Assembly: GCF_963855985.1 (NCBI RefSeq)
Contig: NC_087099.1
Span: 1,084,001-1,148,000 of the forward strand
DNA length: 64,000 bases
Source of the DNA: Ostrinia nubilalis
Lineage: Eukaryota > Arthropoda > Insecta > Lepidoptera > Crambidae
Direction of reading: 5' to 3'
Positions 42,705 through 54,441 of this stretch are shown here, one piece after another. The notes under the pieces are model-generated. The model worked only from the letters and a program-made list of their open reading frames with translations, had not been told where the DNA came from and did no database searches. Every line of letters starts with the position of its first letter. Within the stretch, counting starts at the first letter, position 1. Both the position numbers and the translations under genes were made by a program.

Positions 42705-43032
42705 TGTAGGAGATTGGGATAGGAACGGGATGGGATACCTTCGATTGAGCAGACTCCACAGGACGGTCCAAGCTTGGTTCTTCTTTCACTTTCACAAACA
42801 CTTGAATTTTATTGAGATGAGTTTAGCGCGCGATTTGGGTTTATTTGAATTGGTTTATTTTGGATACTTATTTATTATTAACGCCCAGATAGGTAGGCGA
42901 AGCGGCGCGTTGCGATGCGAGAGCGAGACTGAAGGTGGGAGGGAGAGGATAGGAAAAAGGACTGTCAGAATGAGTGATAGAATAGTGTGACATGAGTTTG
43001 AAATGTATGAGGTTTTAATGCTGGCGCGTACA
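42705..43032 (-). repeat. BEL/Pao 5' LTR
   Basis: 328 bp, same ends and apparently the same sequence as the 3' LTR. On the minus strand it should carry the element's promoter; I did not find a motif I would defend. Confidence 0.95.
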
Positions 43033-43037
43033 TCATA

Positions 43038-43415
43038 ATTTCATAAACTATAACGTTACTAGAGCACATCTTGACGTAATGATATCAAACATTCTCGTGC
43101 GTGTATAAATAAACTGGGGACGCTAAGCCCTTTACTTCGCCGTAACAGCGTGTGAGGTAATGTGATTAAAACATAATCAAGTTTGCGAAGGCGCCTTAGG
43201 TTGTGATAGTAAATAATGTTCATTATCTTATACTGTATATAATGTTACTTGCATTTACTTTCAACGGGTCCCCAAGATTAATAAGCCTTTTAGAAGAGAT
43301 TAAATTATTCAAGATAGTAACATTGTGCTCTGTACTCTATTTAAGTTCTCTCATAATAATGTTATTACAACTACATTAACTGACTACTTCAGCAAGAAAC
43401 TTTCATCCATGCTTT
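43038..43415. other. Intergenic, no recognised feature
   Basis: Nothing supported. Confidence 0.35.
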
Positions 43416-43534
43416 GATGCTACGCCGTAGTTCACTACAGGGCTACGACTACGATCGCATTAGAATACGCTACGATTGCTACGATAACAGTGCTACGAAA
43501 TTCTGTAGCAAATCTTCTGTAGTAAAAGCTACAT
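43416..43534. repeat. GCTACG-rich degenerate short repeat
   Basis: GCTACG or GTAGC-type words occur about ten times in both orientations within 120 bp. Probably a degraded palindromic element. Confidence 0.4.
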
Positions 43535-44650
43535 ATTTTTTTTACACAGACAAAACATAAATATTGCTTTAATTTAATTAAAACACACAAGATACGATAG
43601 TGTGACGTATTGACAATTATTTATAGTCGCCTGCCCTGGTTGTTTGCGTTACCAAACTACAGTGTAATAGTGTGGTTTTCAATTCATGTAGAAGTAATTA
43701 TTATAATAAATACGGCGAGTTCATCAATTTATTTATGGATTGTTTAGTTAGAGGCTAGGTGTGATTAGTTGGAACAGTTGTATAATAGTATTTGCCTTGT
43801 CAGGGTTAAATCGGTTTTCTATAGAGAAGATATTAGCTGTAAACGAGATAAGATATTAGATAAGAGCTGTCACGTTAGTCGCCGCCGCGGCGTGACACGC
43901 CTGCTCATTATACGGGAATCTCAGCACCAGAGGTCTACCCAGAAAAACGAAGTCTTATAGTATTGTTCGATAATTGAAATGTTCGAAGAGTAAACAATAT
44001 TTACAATATCAGTAATAGTAACACAATTTGCAATCCTAAATAATAAAAAGTATCATCGACCTTTAGGTATAATTGAACGCTCATCCAACTCATTCAAACA
44101 ATCTATACTACTACTTTGCCTGGCCCATTCCCATTTTATTTGGGGTCGGCCCTCCGCGTCATGTGTCTCCAGACGCAAACAATCTATTTTTAGATATAAT
44201 AAGAGTAGATATTTTTTAATTCAAGTGCGTAAGTAATATTGTTAATACTACTCGTATAATCTAGTCTAGATAAATTACTGTCTCAAAATGAGTAAAACAA
44301 GTGGATCAGAAAATACAAACAACGTCTGCCAGTGTATCCCCTTAGAGCTCTCTCTAAACAAACGATGCAAATTACACGAAAATCGCGAGAAAATTCTTCA
44401 CCTCTATCAATTTGGACGAAATTGATTTACAAAATTGGAGGACCTTTAGAAGGTTTTCGCGAAGCACCGTTTGGTACATGACTTTGCATTTTTATAAGAG
44501 GCCATTTGTCTGCAATCACTTAGCGGGCTGGTCGCTTTGGCTGGATTCATTTTGTAAGAGCTTATTTGGGTAAACATTTTTTAGTTAGAATTTTCATTAT
44601 TTCGTTACATTTATTTTTTTCAAGATTTCTACCAAATGATTACATTAAAA
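43535..44650. other. Intergenic with a repeat fragment
   Basis: 44119-44165 (GCCTGGCCCATTCCCATTTT, then ATTTGGGGTCGGCC) resembles a fragment of a common lepidopteran retroelement; too short to classify. No gene seen. Confidence 0.3.
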
Positions 44651-44729
44651 ATGATGCTTTTCCAGATATTGCAACGTTTTGTAATTAGTTATGCTTTTCC
44701 AGATATTGCAACGTTTTGTAACTAGTTAG
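44651..44729. repeat. Tandem duplication of about 39 bp
   Basis: ATGCTTTTCCAGATATTGCA ... GTTTTGTAA occurs twice in a row with one difference in the last bases. Confidence 0.85.
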
Positions 44730-45209
44730 TCATGTACAATTTTTAATAATATTAGTCGAGATTTTCTATAGTAAAAATCTTATAATTTCGTATACCTTAT
44801 CTTACTGATACTTTTCTGACGTAACAGTAACTTAACTCTCTAGTTCTCTCTTATCTTAGAACGCAATCCTGACTTGTATCAGCAAATATAATCACCCGTT
44901 TACAAACAAATAGATTACATAAGATTGCGCGATTCCCAACGAGCGAAACACCAACATGATTAATTCAGTGACTAAGTAAGCGTTATAAATCACCATAATT
45001 GAATACAGACGAAGTCTCGTTACGCCGCGAGCACGACATCTTTGGGCACACCTCAACTTTAAGTAAGTTATACTAAAGATACGAGTTCACGAGACTGTTA
45101 AATCATACATTTATTTAGCAACATTCGTAAGTGAATAGAGAAAACTATTAAAAAAAAGAGCAATTCCTTTTTTTGTGCATGTAAAGGTCATTGGCCACTT
45201 ACAAGCTTT
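44730..45209. other. Intergenic, no recognised feature
   Basis: Nothing supported. Confidence 0.35.
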
Positions 45210-45460
45210 AACCGCCTCTGTGGTCTAGTGGTAAGACCACCTGCTTCAGACGCAGAGGTCCCGGGTTCGATTCCCAGATTCCCAGGGGCAGATTTTTCTG
45301 TTCGGTTTGGTTGGTGGTAGGGCTTGTTCTAACAGTCCGCCTGGCTAGCTACCACCATCTTACCTAAGTCTATTGCCATAACAACAATGTTAACAGCATT
45401 GTTGTGTTCCAGTAGTTAGAGGTAAGATAGCCAGTACCATGGTTGAGGATTCCGGGTGAA
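45210..45460 (+). mobile_element. tRNA-derived SINE (family 2), plus copy
   Basis: The head has A box TGTGGTCTAGTGG and B box GGTTCGATTCC. The acceptor arms (GCCTCTG, CAGGGGC) would pair, but 6 extra bases sit after the T arm, so it is not a normal tRNA. The body follows for about 170 bp. A diverged inverted copy is at 55230-55345. Confidence 0.7.
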
Positions 45461-45831
45461 GCTCGCCGTTTTTCTGTAATGAAATCGATTTTTGTTTTTA
45501 AGCTAACCAATAACTTCGTAATTAGACGTTATTCGTAACAAATTCATTGGTTGCGAAGCTGGCCACTTAAACTTTTCTCATTTTCCACAAGTAACACGAT
45601 TGGCTTTTGTTTAAATCAAATACACTCCGCCCGTTTCAGTTCGTTAGGTCACCTACATATCCAACTCAAACGTCGAGCTAGCCGACCACTGGGAAAGTTT
45701 TTTTCAATTAGTAACCAATCGATTGACTTTGTCCTCGAATTCTGCTAATTGTAGGTAATTTGTTTTAGGACACTGTTTACTTAAAAGAAATGTATGGAAT
45801 TAAACAACAGTAACCTATTAATTGAAACATT
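45461..45831. other. Intergenic, no recognised feature
   Basis: Nothing supported; a 65-codon frame at 45551 has no signature. Confidence 0.35.
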
Positions 45832-45953
45832 AGGGCTGGGTTGCACCATCCTTCTTTAACTTTGACAAACGTCAAAAATCTGTCAAACTCCATACAAAGA
45901 ACACCGGTTATCGTCACAGTTACCGACAAAGATAGGTGGTGCAATTTAGCCTA
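45832..45953. mobile_element. MITE-A, complete copy
   Basis: Ends GGGCTGGGTTGCACCATCC and GGTGGTGCAATTTAGCC, with the family interior TGTCAAACTCCATACAAAG and ACACCGGTTATCGTCAC. Confidence 0.75.
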
Positions 45954-46604
45954 GGACATTAACAATAACAATACTAGGCTGTTAAACTGTTACGGTATGT
46001 TATTTTCTCATATAAATTGACAAGAGAAGTAACAATAACTTTAAGTAAATAATTTTCTTTTCTTTTGGTATTTTATTTTTAGTTTTGTGTCTATAACACT
46101 ATGCCTCTACAGAATAACAAAGGCCTTTCTACAAAACTTTCAATTAATCAGTTCTTCCCAAGCATAGAACATAGAGTAGCAATCCTACTTTCCACCACAA
46201 TGCACGTGCACGTGTAACTACAATCAAACTGGTGGCAACAGTTAATGAGAGGCTAACTCCACCAAGCCTGGTCCTGGGAGACCTGATACCTCGACTTGGC
46301 TAATTGACTCCAACTGGAGCTTTGCGAGGAGTTCTCCTGGGAAGAACCGGGTTAATCAAAACTCTAAAGCAATTTGGAAGATGGCGTTGTTGACGGCTGA
46401 AGGCGTTAATTTAAATAAATGGGTACAGTTTTGTCGTCTATATTAAAGAATGTGTTGCCTGTTCGGATGCAGTTAGTGAAAAATGGTAGAAACGAAGAAA
46501 TAAAGTACTAAATAACGTGTATAGAGCATGAAAGAACGGCCGCGAAAATAAAGAGAGAGCGTTTTTAGCTATCTACCTATTTACGAGTATGACAAGAGAA
46601 ATTC
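45954..46604. other. Intergenic, no recognised feature
   Basis: Nothing supported. Confidence 0.35.
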
Positions 46605-46762
46605 TGAGCGGGTGCCTATTGGCACAGTGGCCCACTAATTGTTTTTTTTTTCTTTTTGTGTTGTATTTTTTTTATACAAAATACATTTTTTATTTATTTA
46701 TTTTATTTTATTTATTTTTAAATGTCCTTACTGTATCAATAAAGTCTTATTCTATTCTACTT
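46605..46762 (+). mobile_element. Retroelement 3' end with ATTCT tail
   Basis: GCACAGTGGCCCACTAATTG, a T-rich stretch and TATCAATAAAGTCTTATTCTATTCTAC: a polyadenylation signal followed by a short repeated tail, as in LINE or SINE 3' ends. Confidence 0.4.
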
Positions 46763-46973
46763 CTACCCCTCTGCAACTGCAATTCCTGAATAGCAAGGTT
46801 GACAACTAGACCACTAAAAAACTTCTTCTAATCCTTTGGGAGGGCTTCTGCAGTGGAGACTAAATGACTTGATGTTAACGATTTTCATAAAAAATCAGGT
46901 TAAGTGACTGTCAAGGGTCCAGTGGCCTAATTCACGTATTTTGACAGTCAAGATCTCGCTGACGTTCAGAAGT

Positions 46974-47197
46974 CGTCCCACTGAAAAACAGTTCTAAATC
47001 CGTATTCACAAGGGTCATTTTGTTAGAACGATTACTCGATAGGATCGCAACTGAGCGATTTGTTGTCATTGATGTTTTGTTACGTCGTCCCATTGAAAAC
47101 GAGTTCTAAATCCGTATTCACAAGAGTCATTTTTATAGAACGATTACTCGATAGGATCGCAACTCAGTGTTTTGTTGTCGTTGAAGTTTTGTTGTGT
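46974..47197. repeat. Tandem duplication, 112-bp unit
   Basis: Units start at 46974 and 47086 (CGTCCCA...GAAAA) and share TTCTAAATCCGTATTCACAA and GAACGATTACTCGATAGGAT. Identity looks around 90 percent by eye. Confidence 0.85.
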
Positions 47198-47350
47198 GGA
47201 CAAGGCTACTGTTGTCGAATTGGCTGTTTTGGTTGAGCTGTGGCACTCGTTTTGCCAACGTGTGCGATTTACCGCAAATGATATCGCATGCTTAGAAGCT
47301 CTTATGTCGGCTTCAAATAAAACTGGGCCAACAACTCGCTCTAATAAATA
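47139..47350 (+). CDS. Short coding-like frame after a tandem duplication
   Basis: About 70 open codons between TAG (47136-47138) and TAG at 47348-47350. The second half reads ATVVELAVLVELWHSFCQRV then RFTANDIACLEALMS: amphipathic-helix-like and natural in codon use. No clear ATG or splice signal was chosen. Its first 20 codons lie in the second unit of a 112-bp tandem duplication. The antisense strand has a 104-codon frame that looks less protein-like. It may be a remnant of a mobile element's gene or of a host exon. Confidence 0.25.
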
Positions 47351-47430
47351 GCAAGGTGATTCAAGGAAGTTTAAAAATTGCGCAAAGTAAAAATTCATAA
47401 CTACTTTGTATAATGAGGACATCACAAAGC

Positions 47431-47540
47431 AGGAAGACTGGGTGCAGGTCTCTACCAACCGGTCAACATGGAAATCATTGGGGGAGGCATATTTTCAGCA
47501 GTGGATCCTATGGCTGAAATGATGATGATGGTGATAATGA
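47431..47540 (+). mobile_element. RTE-type LINE tail, degenerate
   Basis: GTCAACATGGAAATCATTGG to GGCTGAAATGATGATGATGG, the last 100 bp of the RTE family. Confidence 0.7.
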
Positions 47541-50500
47541 CGAGAATTTGTCGTTTTTTATATGTATTATAGAATCGTCAAATTATGCTGAAAACGCCCT
47601 TAACTCAACAGTAAAAGGCCAGAATAAAAAAATCCTTTGCACGTGTTGCATTCTCCCACAACACTACAAATATTGGAATCGACAGAACTGAATTCATAAT
47701 ACAATCACTCTCAGCATGTATGTTTGTATCGCAATAATTAATGAGCGCTACGTCCGTGATCTCGATGGAATAATTAATATTTCGATTACACATTTCCGCA
47801 GAACTGTCAATGATATTGGCACTGTTTACTGTTCAATATGTATGCGGGAATAAAGCCTATAGTTTCATCCTGGATTTTATGTAGGTATGCGAGTTTCAAA
47901 ACTTGTTTAAATACTTACTTGTATCTCGATTTTTTGATAATTATTATGGACCAGCATACCTGAAAAGGGCAAATCAAATATTAGTATTGATTTCAAAATA
48001 AACAATGGCACACAAATGTGTTTCGCAAAATAATAAAGTAGCAGGGCCTTGAATTTGCTTAACTCTATGGGTAACATTAGTTGTTAAAAAAACATAATAA
48101 ATTGATTAAAAAATCTGTGACTAGTTTGCGCATAAATTATAATCACCATCGCCTCATTTTAATTACCATCGTAGTAACTTTAACACAAGTAAATAGTTTA
48201 TGACTGAAATAGCTGTAAAAATATTTTGACATCATCGAAGCGTTAAAATTAACTATGAACGAATATGCCCGTTAAAGGCAAAGTTCCGAGATTAATCCAA
48301 TTATTCCTCAGAGTTTAAAAGCCGGTAAATAAAAATCATTTCACACCTTTGAAAATAAAAAGTAAATTGGTGTGATTTCCAATAATGGTTATTTTTATAT
48401 TTTTACTGGGACGTAGTCATGGTAACCGAGTTTTGCTTAAATATGGCATCCTTTTCAGTCGTTTCTTGGATGGATTTTTATATCTCAAGGTCCCAATGAC
48501 AATATAACGTGACAAAAATAAAATAAATAAAAGGTCCTTTATTTGAGTTTGATATATTGTATTACAACAATCGTAAACGACATGGCTCCATTTGTCATTG
48601 CTACTTAATCTGAGAGGTTGGTAACGAGTTTTTGTTTTGTTTCTTTTTTACGGAAAACCTAAATCCTAAAGCCTTAATAAACCCTGGCTTGCCTTGTATA
48701 ATAGGATCTGAGAACTAATAAGAGCAGGGACTATCCCCAGCGTAATTAATTTCTCCGGAGCAAAAACTCAAAAAACCCTCCCTTTACTGGACTAATTCCC
48801 GATGTAAATTTTACGCCAAACGACTTCATTACCCGCTGCCCCTAGAATATTCTATTAACAAAATCGGTTTTAGAGATCCGCGAGATTAGGACAAAACCTT
48901 TGTTACCAGTGTTGCCAGGTAGGATATTATCCATTCAGAATTAATACAATGTTTAACAAATGGAAATCAAAGTTGTCAAGAACACTCCCGGCCATTAAAA
49001 TTTGATGAATGCCAGAGATAAACTGTCTACTCTTTTTACGGGGAGCTTACGACGTCACATTTATGAATTGTCGTAGGTGCTGATGTCATTTGGTACCGGT
49101 ATCACAAAGTGAACTATCCATAAGTGAGTACACTAGTATCACGTATCGGTGATGAGCGTAGATATAAGTAACTTTAAAATTTTGAACGGAAGTGAAGGAC
49201 TTTCTACGCTCAGCACAACTTCTCCAATGCTGCCTTTGACTAGATGGCGGAGTATATCGTGATGTCACATGACGTAGGCAATTATGGAGAGAGCTTACGG
49301 ATTGACTGTGTCGTCACTCGCTGAGAAAGTCGCACATAACTAACCTGCTGTCATCTCTTTACGGCAGTTATTCGTAAAAGTTTTCTCTGTGTAAAGAGAC
49401 ACGCCTACCTATGGAAATAAGATGAAATACTTAAATACCGAACCCAGCAGAATATTTGTGATCAAGCCCTCACTGTCGGTTTTTCTGTCGCGTCTCAACG
49501 AGTCTGTCGTGGCGTTCCGTCTGAATTAGAAGGGGTGTTTAATTCAATTGCTCGCCACGATTGTGTCAGCAGTGCCGTTTCGGATTTATAGAAAACGTCC
49601 TTTCGCTTCTTTTAAACCTTAATTAATTACATTTTTGTGTTTCCCGCTTTTCATTTTGCTTAATAGACAAATTAATTACTTTTTTAACTTCGTTTCCACT
49701 TCCAAGATTGTAATTGCTGACCCTTAAGGCTCGGGTTTGAGTTTTTACAAGTTCTTTGTTTATTAATGGCAAGTAATTCCAATTGAAACATAACCAGTGG
49801 ATAAATGATGTTTATTAAAACAAAGATCGTAAACGGGGCTTAATATTATTTATTTTGAGTTACTTTTGATAGTTAATATTTGATATACCTAAAACCACGT
49901 AAAAGCTTTAATATCGAATATTATTGAATACAAATTAATTTTGAATGTAAATCCAATTGCGATGTAATAAATGATGCAATTAAAGAGCTATGTTAATACA
50001 TTTCTGTTGATTAACATAAAGTCCAGTGCCAACAACGCGGAGGGTTCAATTATAATTCGAATTATGCATAATATGATTAAACTGTAGCAAATGGCATTGC
50101 TGTAATATTGTGCTTAATTACATTTTAGTTAATATTCATTCACAAAGGATTGTTTGCAATTAAACGTGACTGGCTCTCTCCACTGGGTTGTTGCAGTGTG
50201 TTTTATTTATTGTTATGAAAGCGAGCCCGCGTCGCAGTTATGAAAACTTCATTTTTCATAACGTATCTGGCCAGTGAGCACTGAGCACAGTTCAAGCCTT
50301 AATTACTCACCAACATTGTGTCGGCAAACGACACTCAGGAAATATGTCGGCTTGGTTTATTATGATTGAACTGGGGTGGTTTAAAAGACTCAATTAAACT
50401 GCGCAGCTTTTTAAATAAAATAAAGAACTTTATTCTTCAAATAATTTCTGTGATAGGAACAAATGCTTTGAATTGTTGTTGAATATTTTGGTTATGATTT

Positions 50501-51049
50501 ATTAAATTTAAGTGGTATGGTGCCATTTTGTGCCATGCTACGGAATACCTACACAGAGTACCTAAATCAATAACTTTCAGCGACATTTCAAAACAATTTG
50601 AGGAGACGTCCTCTTTAATTATACAACTACAAAATTTACAATAATTTTTCATGAAGAACATCACCAAATGCCAGCGTCTTCAAAAGTTCTACATTCCAAG
50701 AATGCGGGCTTAGTATTTGACCCCGGCTCAGTGACTTTCACCGTTATGACTTGACTACTTCAGAAAAGCGTTATTGCCAAACAAATTCACAATAAGAAAG
50801 CGTTTTAGTCGCTTCCCACGCCAACGTAAAGGAAGATCTAAGAAAGGAAAATGCCGAGTCAGCTGTTTTAAGCGGCGATGCTATACTTAGAAGGCATTAG
50901 CTGGAGAAAACCATTTACAGGGCAACGCCCAGGTAACGATAGTGAACGAGACAGAAAATTGAAATACGTACTTGGCATTTAAGAAATATTTAATACTTCA
51001 AAAACAAACTCAGTACAAACATTTGTGTGCATGAGCCATGAACATATTT
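47541..51049. other. Intergenic, no recognised feature
   Basis: 3.5 kb of AT-rich DNA. Frames at 47605, 49086 and 50437 are short and lack signatures or splice context. No repeat boundary I can defend. Confidence 0.4.
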
Positions 51050-51327
51050 AATTATTTAAATAAATAAATAATAAATATCTTTCGACAATTTCACACAGCG
51101 CTATCTAGCCCCAAAGTAAGCAATTAATATGCTTGTGTTATGGGTGCTAGTTTAACGGATATACTACATAATATACTTTTTAAATACATTCATATTATAC
51201 ATAGTAACACCCAGACCCGTCACAGAAATTAAAATTCATCATTTCAATTTCTGCCCGGCCGGGAATCGAACCCGGGACCTCTCGGCATAGTAGTCCGTTT
51301 TAGAACCACTACACCAAATGGCCGACT
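51050..51327 (-). mobile_element. tRNA-derived SINE (family 1), minus copy
   Basis: Inverted relative of the copy at 2834: CTTTGGGGCTAGATAGCGCT, GTAACACCCAGACCCGTCAC and the B box GGAATCGAACCCGGGACC, with the head at the right end. Confidence 0.8.
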
Positions 51328-51339
51328 AATTATTTGTAT

Positions 51340-51466
51340 TGTATGTAAGTATTTACAAAAAAAAAGTATTTAAGTATGTGTTTATAACGTTGTCTAGTAC
51401 CCATAGTACATGCTTTGCTTAGTTTGGGACTAGAGGCGCAGTGTAATATGTGTAAGGATTATTTAT
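51340..51466 (+). mobile_element. SINE family 1 tail, plus orientation, headless
   Basis: AAAAAAAGTATTTAAGTATG, TACATGCTTTGCTTAGTTTG and GGGACTAGAGGCGCAGTG correspond to the body end of the SINE just beside it, in opposite orientation. Confidence 0.5.
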
Positions 51467-51980
51467 TTAAAAAAATAGTGATCTATGTCTTCATCGGCAC
51501 AATTTAGGTAGCAAAATGTGTAAAAATGTAATCGTTTGCCGTTTGTTCTCGCTAGAGTGTGAATTTTAGCAAATATCTTGTTCTACTCGTAGTTTTAATT
51601 GAATCTACCATCGACGCGAGAGCGAAACGAGGAAAACTTTCCATTTACTCTTTAATTTGCAATCGTGTTGACACGTTTCGATTACTTTTAAATTGTACGA
51701 TTCGAAGGAAACGCTAGCGAGAGAAATTGCTCGATTACAATCACAAGTCAGCGTCACAATTTTCAGCAATGTGTGCTTTGTGTGTTTAATTAAATTAGGA
51801 AGAGAGACCTTACGAATTGTTTTAGCACTCGAGCTGTAATCAAATGTGTGATTATTGTGTTTCCGAGTTATATTTCACATTTGTTGAGAGATAAAGCGAA
51901 ATGTAAACTGTTTCATCTTTTAAAAACAACTTTATGTTTTAAACATACAAGCATAAAAAAAGACGTTAAGTTAAACTTTT
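51467..51980. other. Intergenic, no recognised feature
   Basis: Nothing supported. Confidence 0.35.
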
Positions 51981-52100
51981 ACCCTCTTACTAATATAACT
52001 TACACGCTCGTTGAACAGTGTTTTAAAGTGACGTTTAGTATGGAAATGACATTTTAAAACAGTGTTCAACAACTGTGTAACTTTTTATTAGTAAGGGGGT
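51981..52100. mobile_element. 120-bp palindromic MITE
   Basis: CCCTCTTACTAATATAACTT ... GTTGAACAGTGTTTTAAA and its inverse around a 25-nt centre. Confidence 0.75.
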
Positions 52101-53117
52101 TAGATTTTAACTAAAGTACCTATTTCAACCAGTGGATATTTCAGTTAAAATTGATTTATTATTTCTCTACATGCAGAAAACTGTGCGCAAAAAAGTTCAA
52201 TAAACCTTTAAAATTCTATTCATGGCAACTTAAAAAAACAAAGCTTAAAGCTTTGACACTTTAAGCCGTCTGTAAACACCGTGCACGGGCTGAGCCGTTT
52301 TAATCCCGGCCTACGCAGCGTTATCTTAAGGGCTGGTTTTGTTTGTGAAGCTGAGCATGTATAGAGTAGTACCGAATTCATCTAGATAGTGGTTAATGTC
52401 CTCATTCAGTACTTGCAGTAACTACGCTCTTCAATTTCGATGGGTTTGGGTGATAGATGATATCTTCAGACACTTCAATGCTTCTGAGATTGTATTTCTG
52501 TTGTCATTTCAATATTGTCGTGATATCATGCAAACGTTCTCGAGTAAAAAAAGAACATCAATGTTAGTGTATGAAAAGAGAAAAAGTTTATTGGAGGTTA
52601 GGTGCAAGGCTAAGGAATTTATTTATTTATTTATATAAGGCACAGCTACATATTTTCTAGGTTTCAAGAAATACTTAACTAACTCAGATAGCAACCATCA
52701 ATACAAAATGTTCAATGAATAAACAATTAAAGAGAACACCAATATTGTTAATTTAATATCTATAGTTCCAAAGACCTACCTAGATATTAATATAAAATAT
52801 TTCGGTGGTTTCAGGTAGGTAGATCAATGATTTTTTTTCTTATTGGTAACTGTAATTAAACTTTTAAATAAATTAATGTTACTGAACCTCTTTATGTTGC
52901 GGTGTGGTCTTATCTCGAAAGAAGCGACAGTCTGTTTTTGTCTACAATGCAAAAATATGTAAAGAGTGCTGGCGAGGATTACCGCGCGATTGACGAGGGT
53001 ACCTGCAGATAAGGTATCTTCGCTAGAGTGTGTATACTTCAGCAGTTTCGAGGATAAAATCTTTGAAGATGAAGGTTAAAGTTCAAATATTGAGACTAGG
53101 CCTCCAGCCAGACACTA
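52101..53117. other. Intergenic, no recognised feature
   Basis: Nothing supported; an 80-codon frame at 52396 ends in low-complexity ATTT repeats. Confidence 0.35.
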
Positions 53118-53261
53118 CAGTGCTGCCGTGCTAGCAATATCAGCAGTAACTCCAATATTTTGCTTTTAAAAAAACTCCTGTTAGCTCATCTGAAATACAG
53201 CTCATTATAGTTATGCTAAAAAATGGAGTTGCTGCTGATATATATCGCTAGCACGGCAGAG
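53118..53261. mobile_element. MITE with CTGCCGTGCTAGC ends
   Basis: CTGCCGTGCTAGCAATATCA ... AGTAACTCCA and the inverse TGGAGTTGCTGCTGATAT ... GCTAGCACGGCAG. Confidence 0.75.
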
Positions 53262-53345
53262 TGTGAGTCTTGATAAAGTACACATATGAAAATAGGTGAA
53301 ACTAGACCTATTTTTATCGACGGAAAAAGATTCAAAAATTTAAAA
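53262..53345 (+). repeat. Truncated end of fold-back family F
   Basis: GTGTGAGTCTTGATAAAGTACACATATGAAAAT and GAAACTAGACCTATTTTTAT match the left end of the elements at 10542 and 12642; the rest is missing. Confidence 0.65.
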
Positions 53346-53402
53346 AAAAAAGTTAATGATTATTTTTTTTCTTTTAATTATGTACCTACTTATTGTAATC
53401 TG

Positions 53403-53540
53403 AGGTGGAATTGTGTAAAGCAATCGTAATCATTTGACAGTTCATAATGTACGATTATTCTGTCAAACGCTTTGTTTAACTGACTTTATCGTACGTTATG
53501 AACTATCAAAGGATTACGATTGCTTTACACAATTCCACCT
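53403..53540. mobile_element. 138-bp palindromic MITE
   Basis: AGGTGGAATTGTGTAAAGCA ... AATCGT and its inverse ending TTTACACAATTCCACCT; the stem is about 50 bp. Confidence 0.85.
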
Positions 53541-53989
53541 TTGGTCTGGAACTAATGTCAATACAGAACATGACTCTTTTCACAAAACAATGTAAGCGAG
53601 TAGGTGACTTAAGATTCTTTCTTATTCTTCCCATTAATTCCCAGTCTAGCAAAACATTTGGTCCCCCTATTGCTTGTGTAGCGATATTTATTGCGGGCTA
53701 AGGGAAGGACACGTGGCCCCCAGCTACGGACCTGTTACGCAAAAATATTGCCAGTTTAGAAACCATTCTGCTGTTAATAGCCACTTTTTGGGTAAAGTTG
53801 CCATTAAATAGTTTTGTTTCCGCTTTTCACGTAATTTCCTGAGTGCTGGCGATTGGGTACTTTCATTTATTTATACATTGTATATTTAATCGAGTTGGTC
53901 CAGTTTTGGCGGTCCCTGAATTTTTGATACAGGCTGGTTTCTAAGTAAGACGTTAGATTAGCTCCCAGTGAGCTTCAAATAACAGATTT
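53541..53989. other. Intergenic, no recognised feature
   Basis: Nothing supported. Confidence 0.35.
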
Positions 53990-53997
53990 ATCTATAT

Positions 53998-54185
53998 CAG
54001 GGGTGGCCAACCGGTCGATCGCGACTATTAGTCCAATCGATCGTGGCAAGGCAAAAAATACTACATGATTGTGTACCAAACTATGCTATTTCATTTAAGA
54101 TTTCAAGAAGTATGTAAGTGGTCTATCACCCAGGGTTTCGTTAGTAAACAGTAGATCTTATGCCTAATCAAGTTAGCCACCCCTG
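53998..54185. mobile_element. hAT-type MITE with perfect 8-bp target duplication
   Basis: Ends CAGGGGTGGCCAAC and GTTAGCCACCCCTG (hAT-like CAGGGG TIR), flanked by ATCTATAT at 53990-53997 and 54186-54193. 188 bp, non-coding. Confidence 0.9.
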
Positions 54186-54441
54186 ATCTATATTGTCTAT
54201 AGTTTACCAAGACTAAAGAAATATTTTGTCTAGTACTAGAACATTACCATAATTTTGTGTTATCCACATAAGAATTTTTTCTCGGTAAGACATATCGACA
54301 TGATTATCACATGATTGTAAGATAAGAACTTTGTTTTCCCAAAAATATTAGGTACAGACATTTTCTTACTTCAGAAACTATACAGACAGAAATTTTATTA
54401 TAAATGTTTATACGGCCAATTTTATTATCAAGTGTTAGTTT

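Larger units (their letters stand above)
36513..43032 (-). mobile_element. Complete BEL/Pao LTR retrotransposon
   Basis: A 6.5-kb element transcribed on the minus strand: 5' LTR 43032-42705, internal gag-pol 42335-37017, 3' LTR 36840-36513. It is flanked by the 5-bp duplication TCATA (36508-36512 and 43033-43037), within the 4-6 bp usual for this superfamily. A polypurine tract (GGGGGAG on the minus strand, 36841-36848) abuts the 3' LTR and a primer-binding-site candidate follows the 5' LTR. With LTRs that look identical and an open frame, it appears young and possibly active. Confidence 0.95.

Noticed and set aside
45213..45292. tRNA gene
   Set aside because: Acceptor halves could pair, but six extra bases lie between the T arm and the 3' acceptor strand, and a second diverged copy exists. 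Treated as a SINE head.
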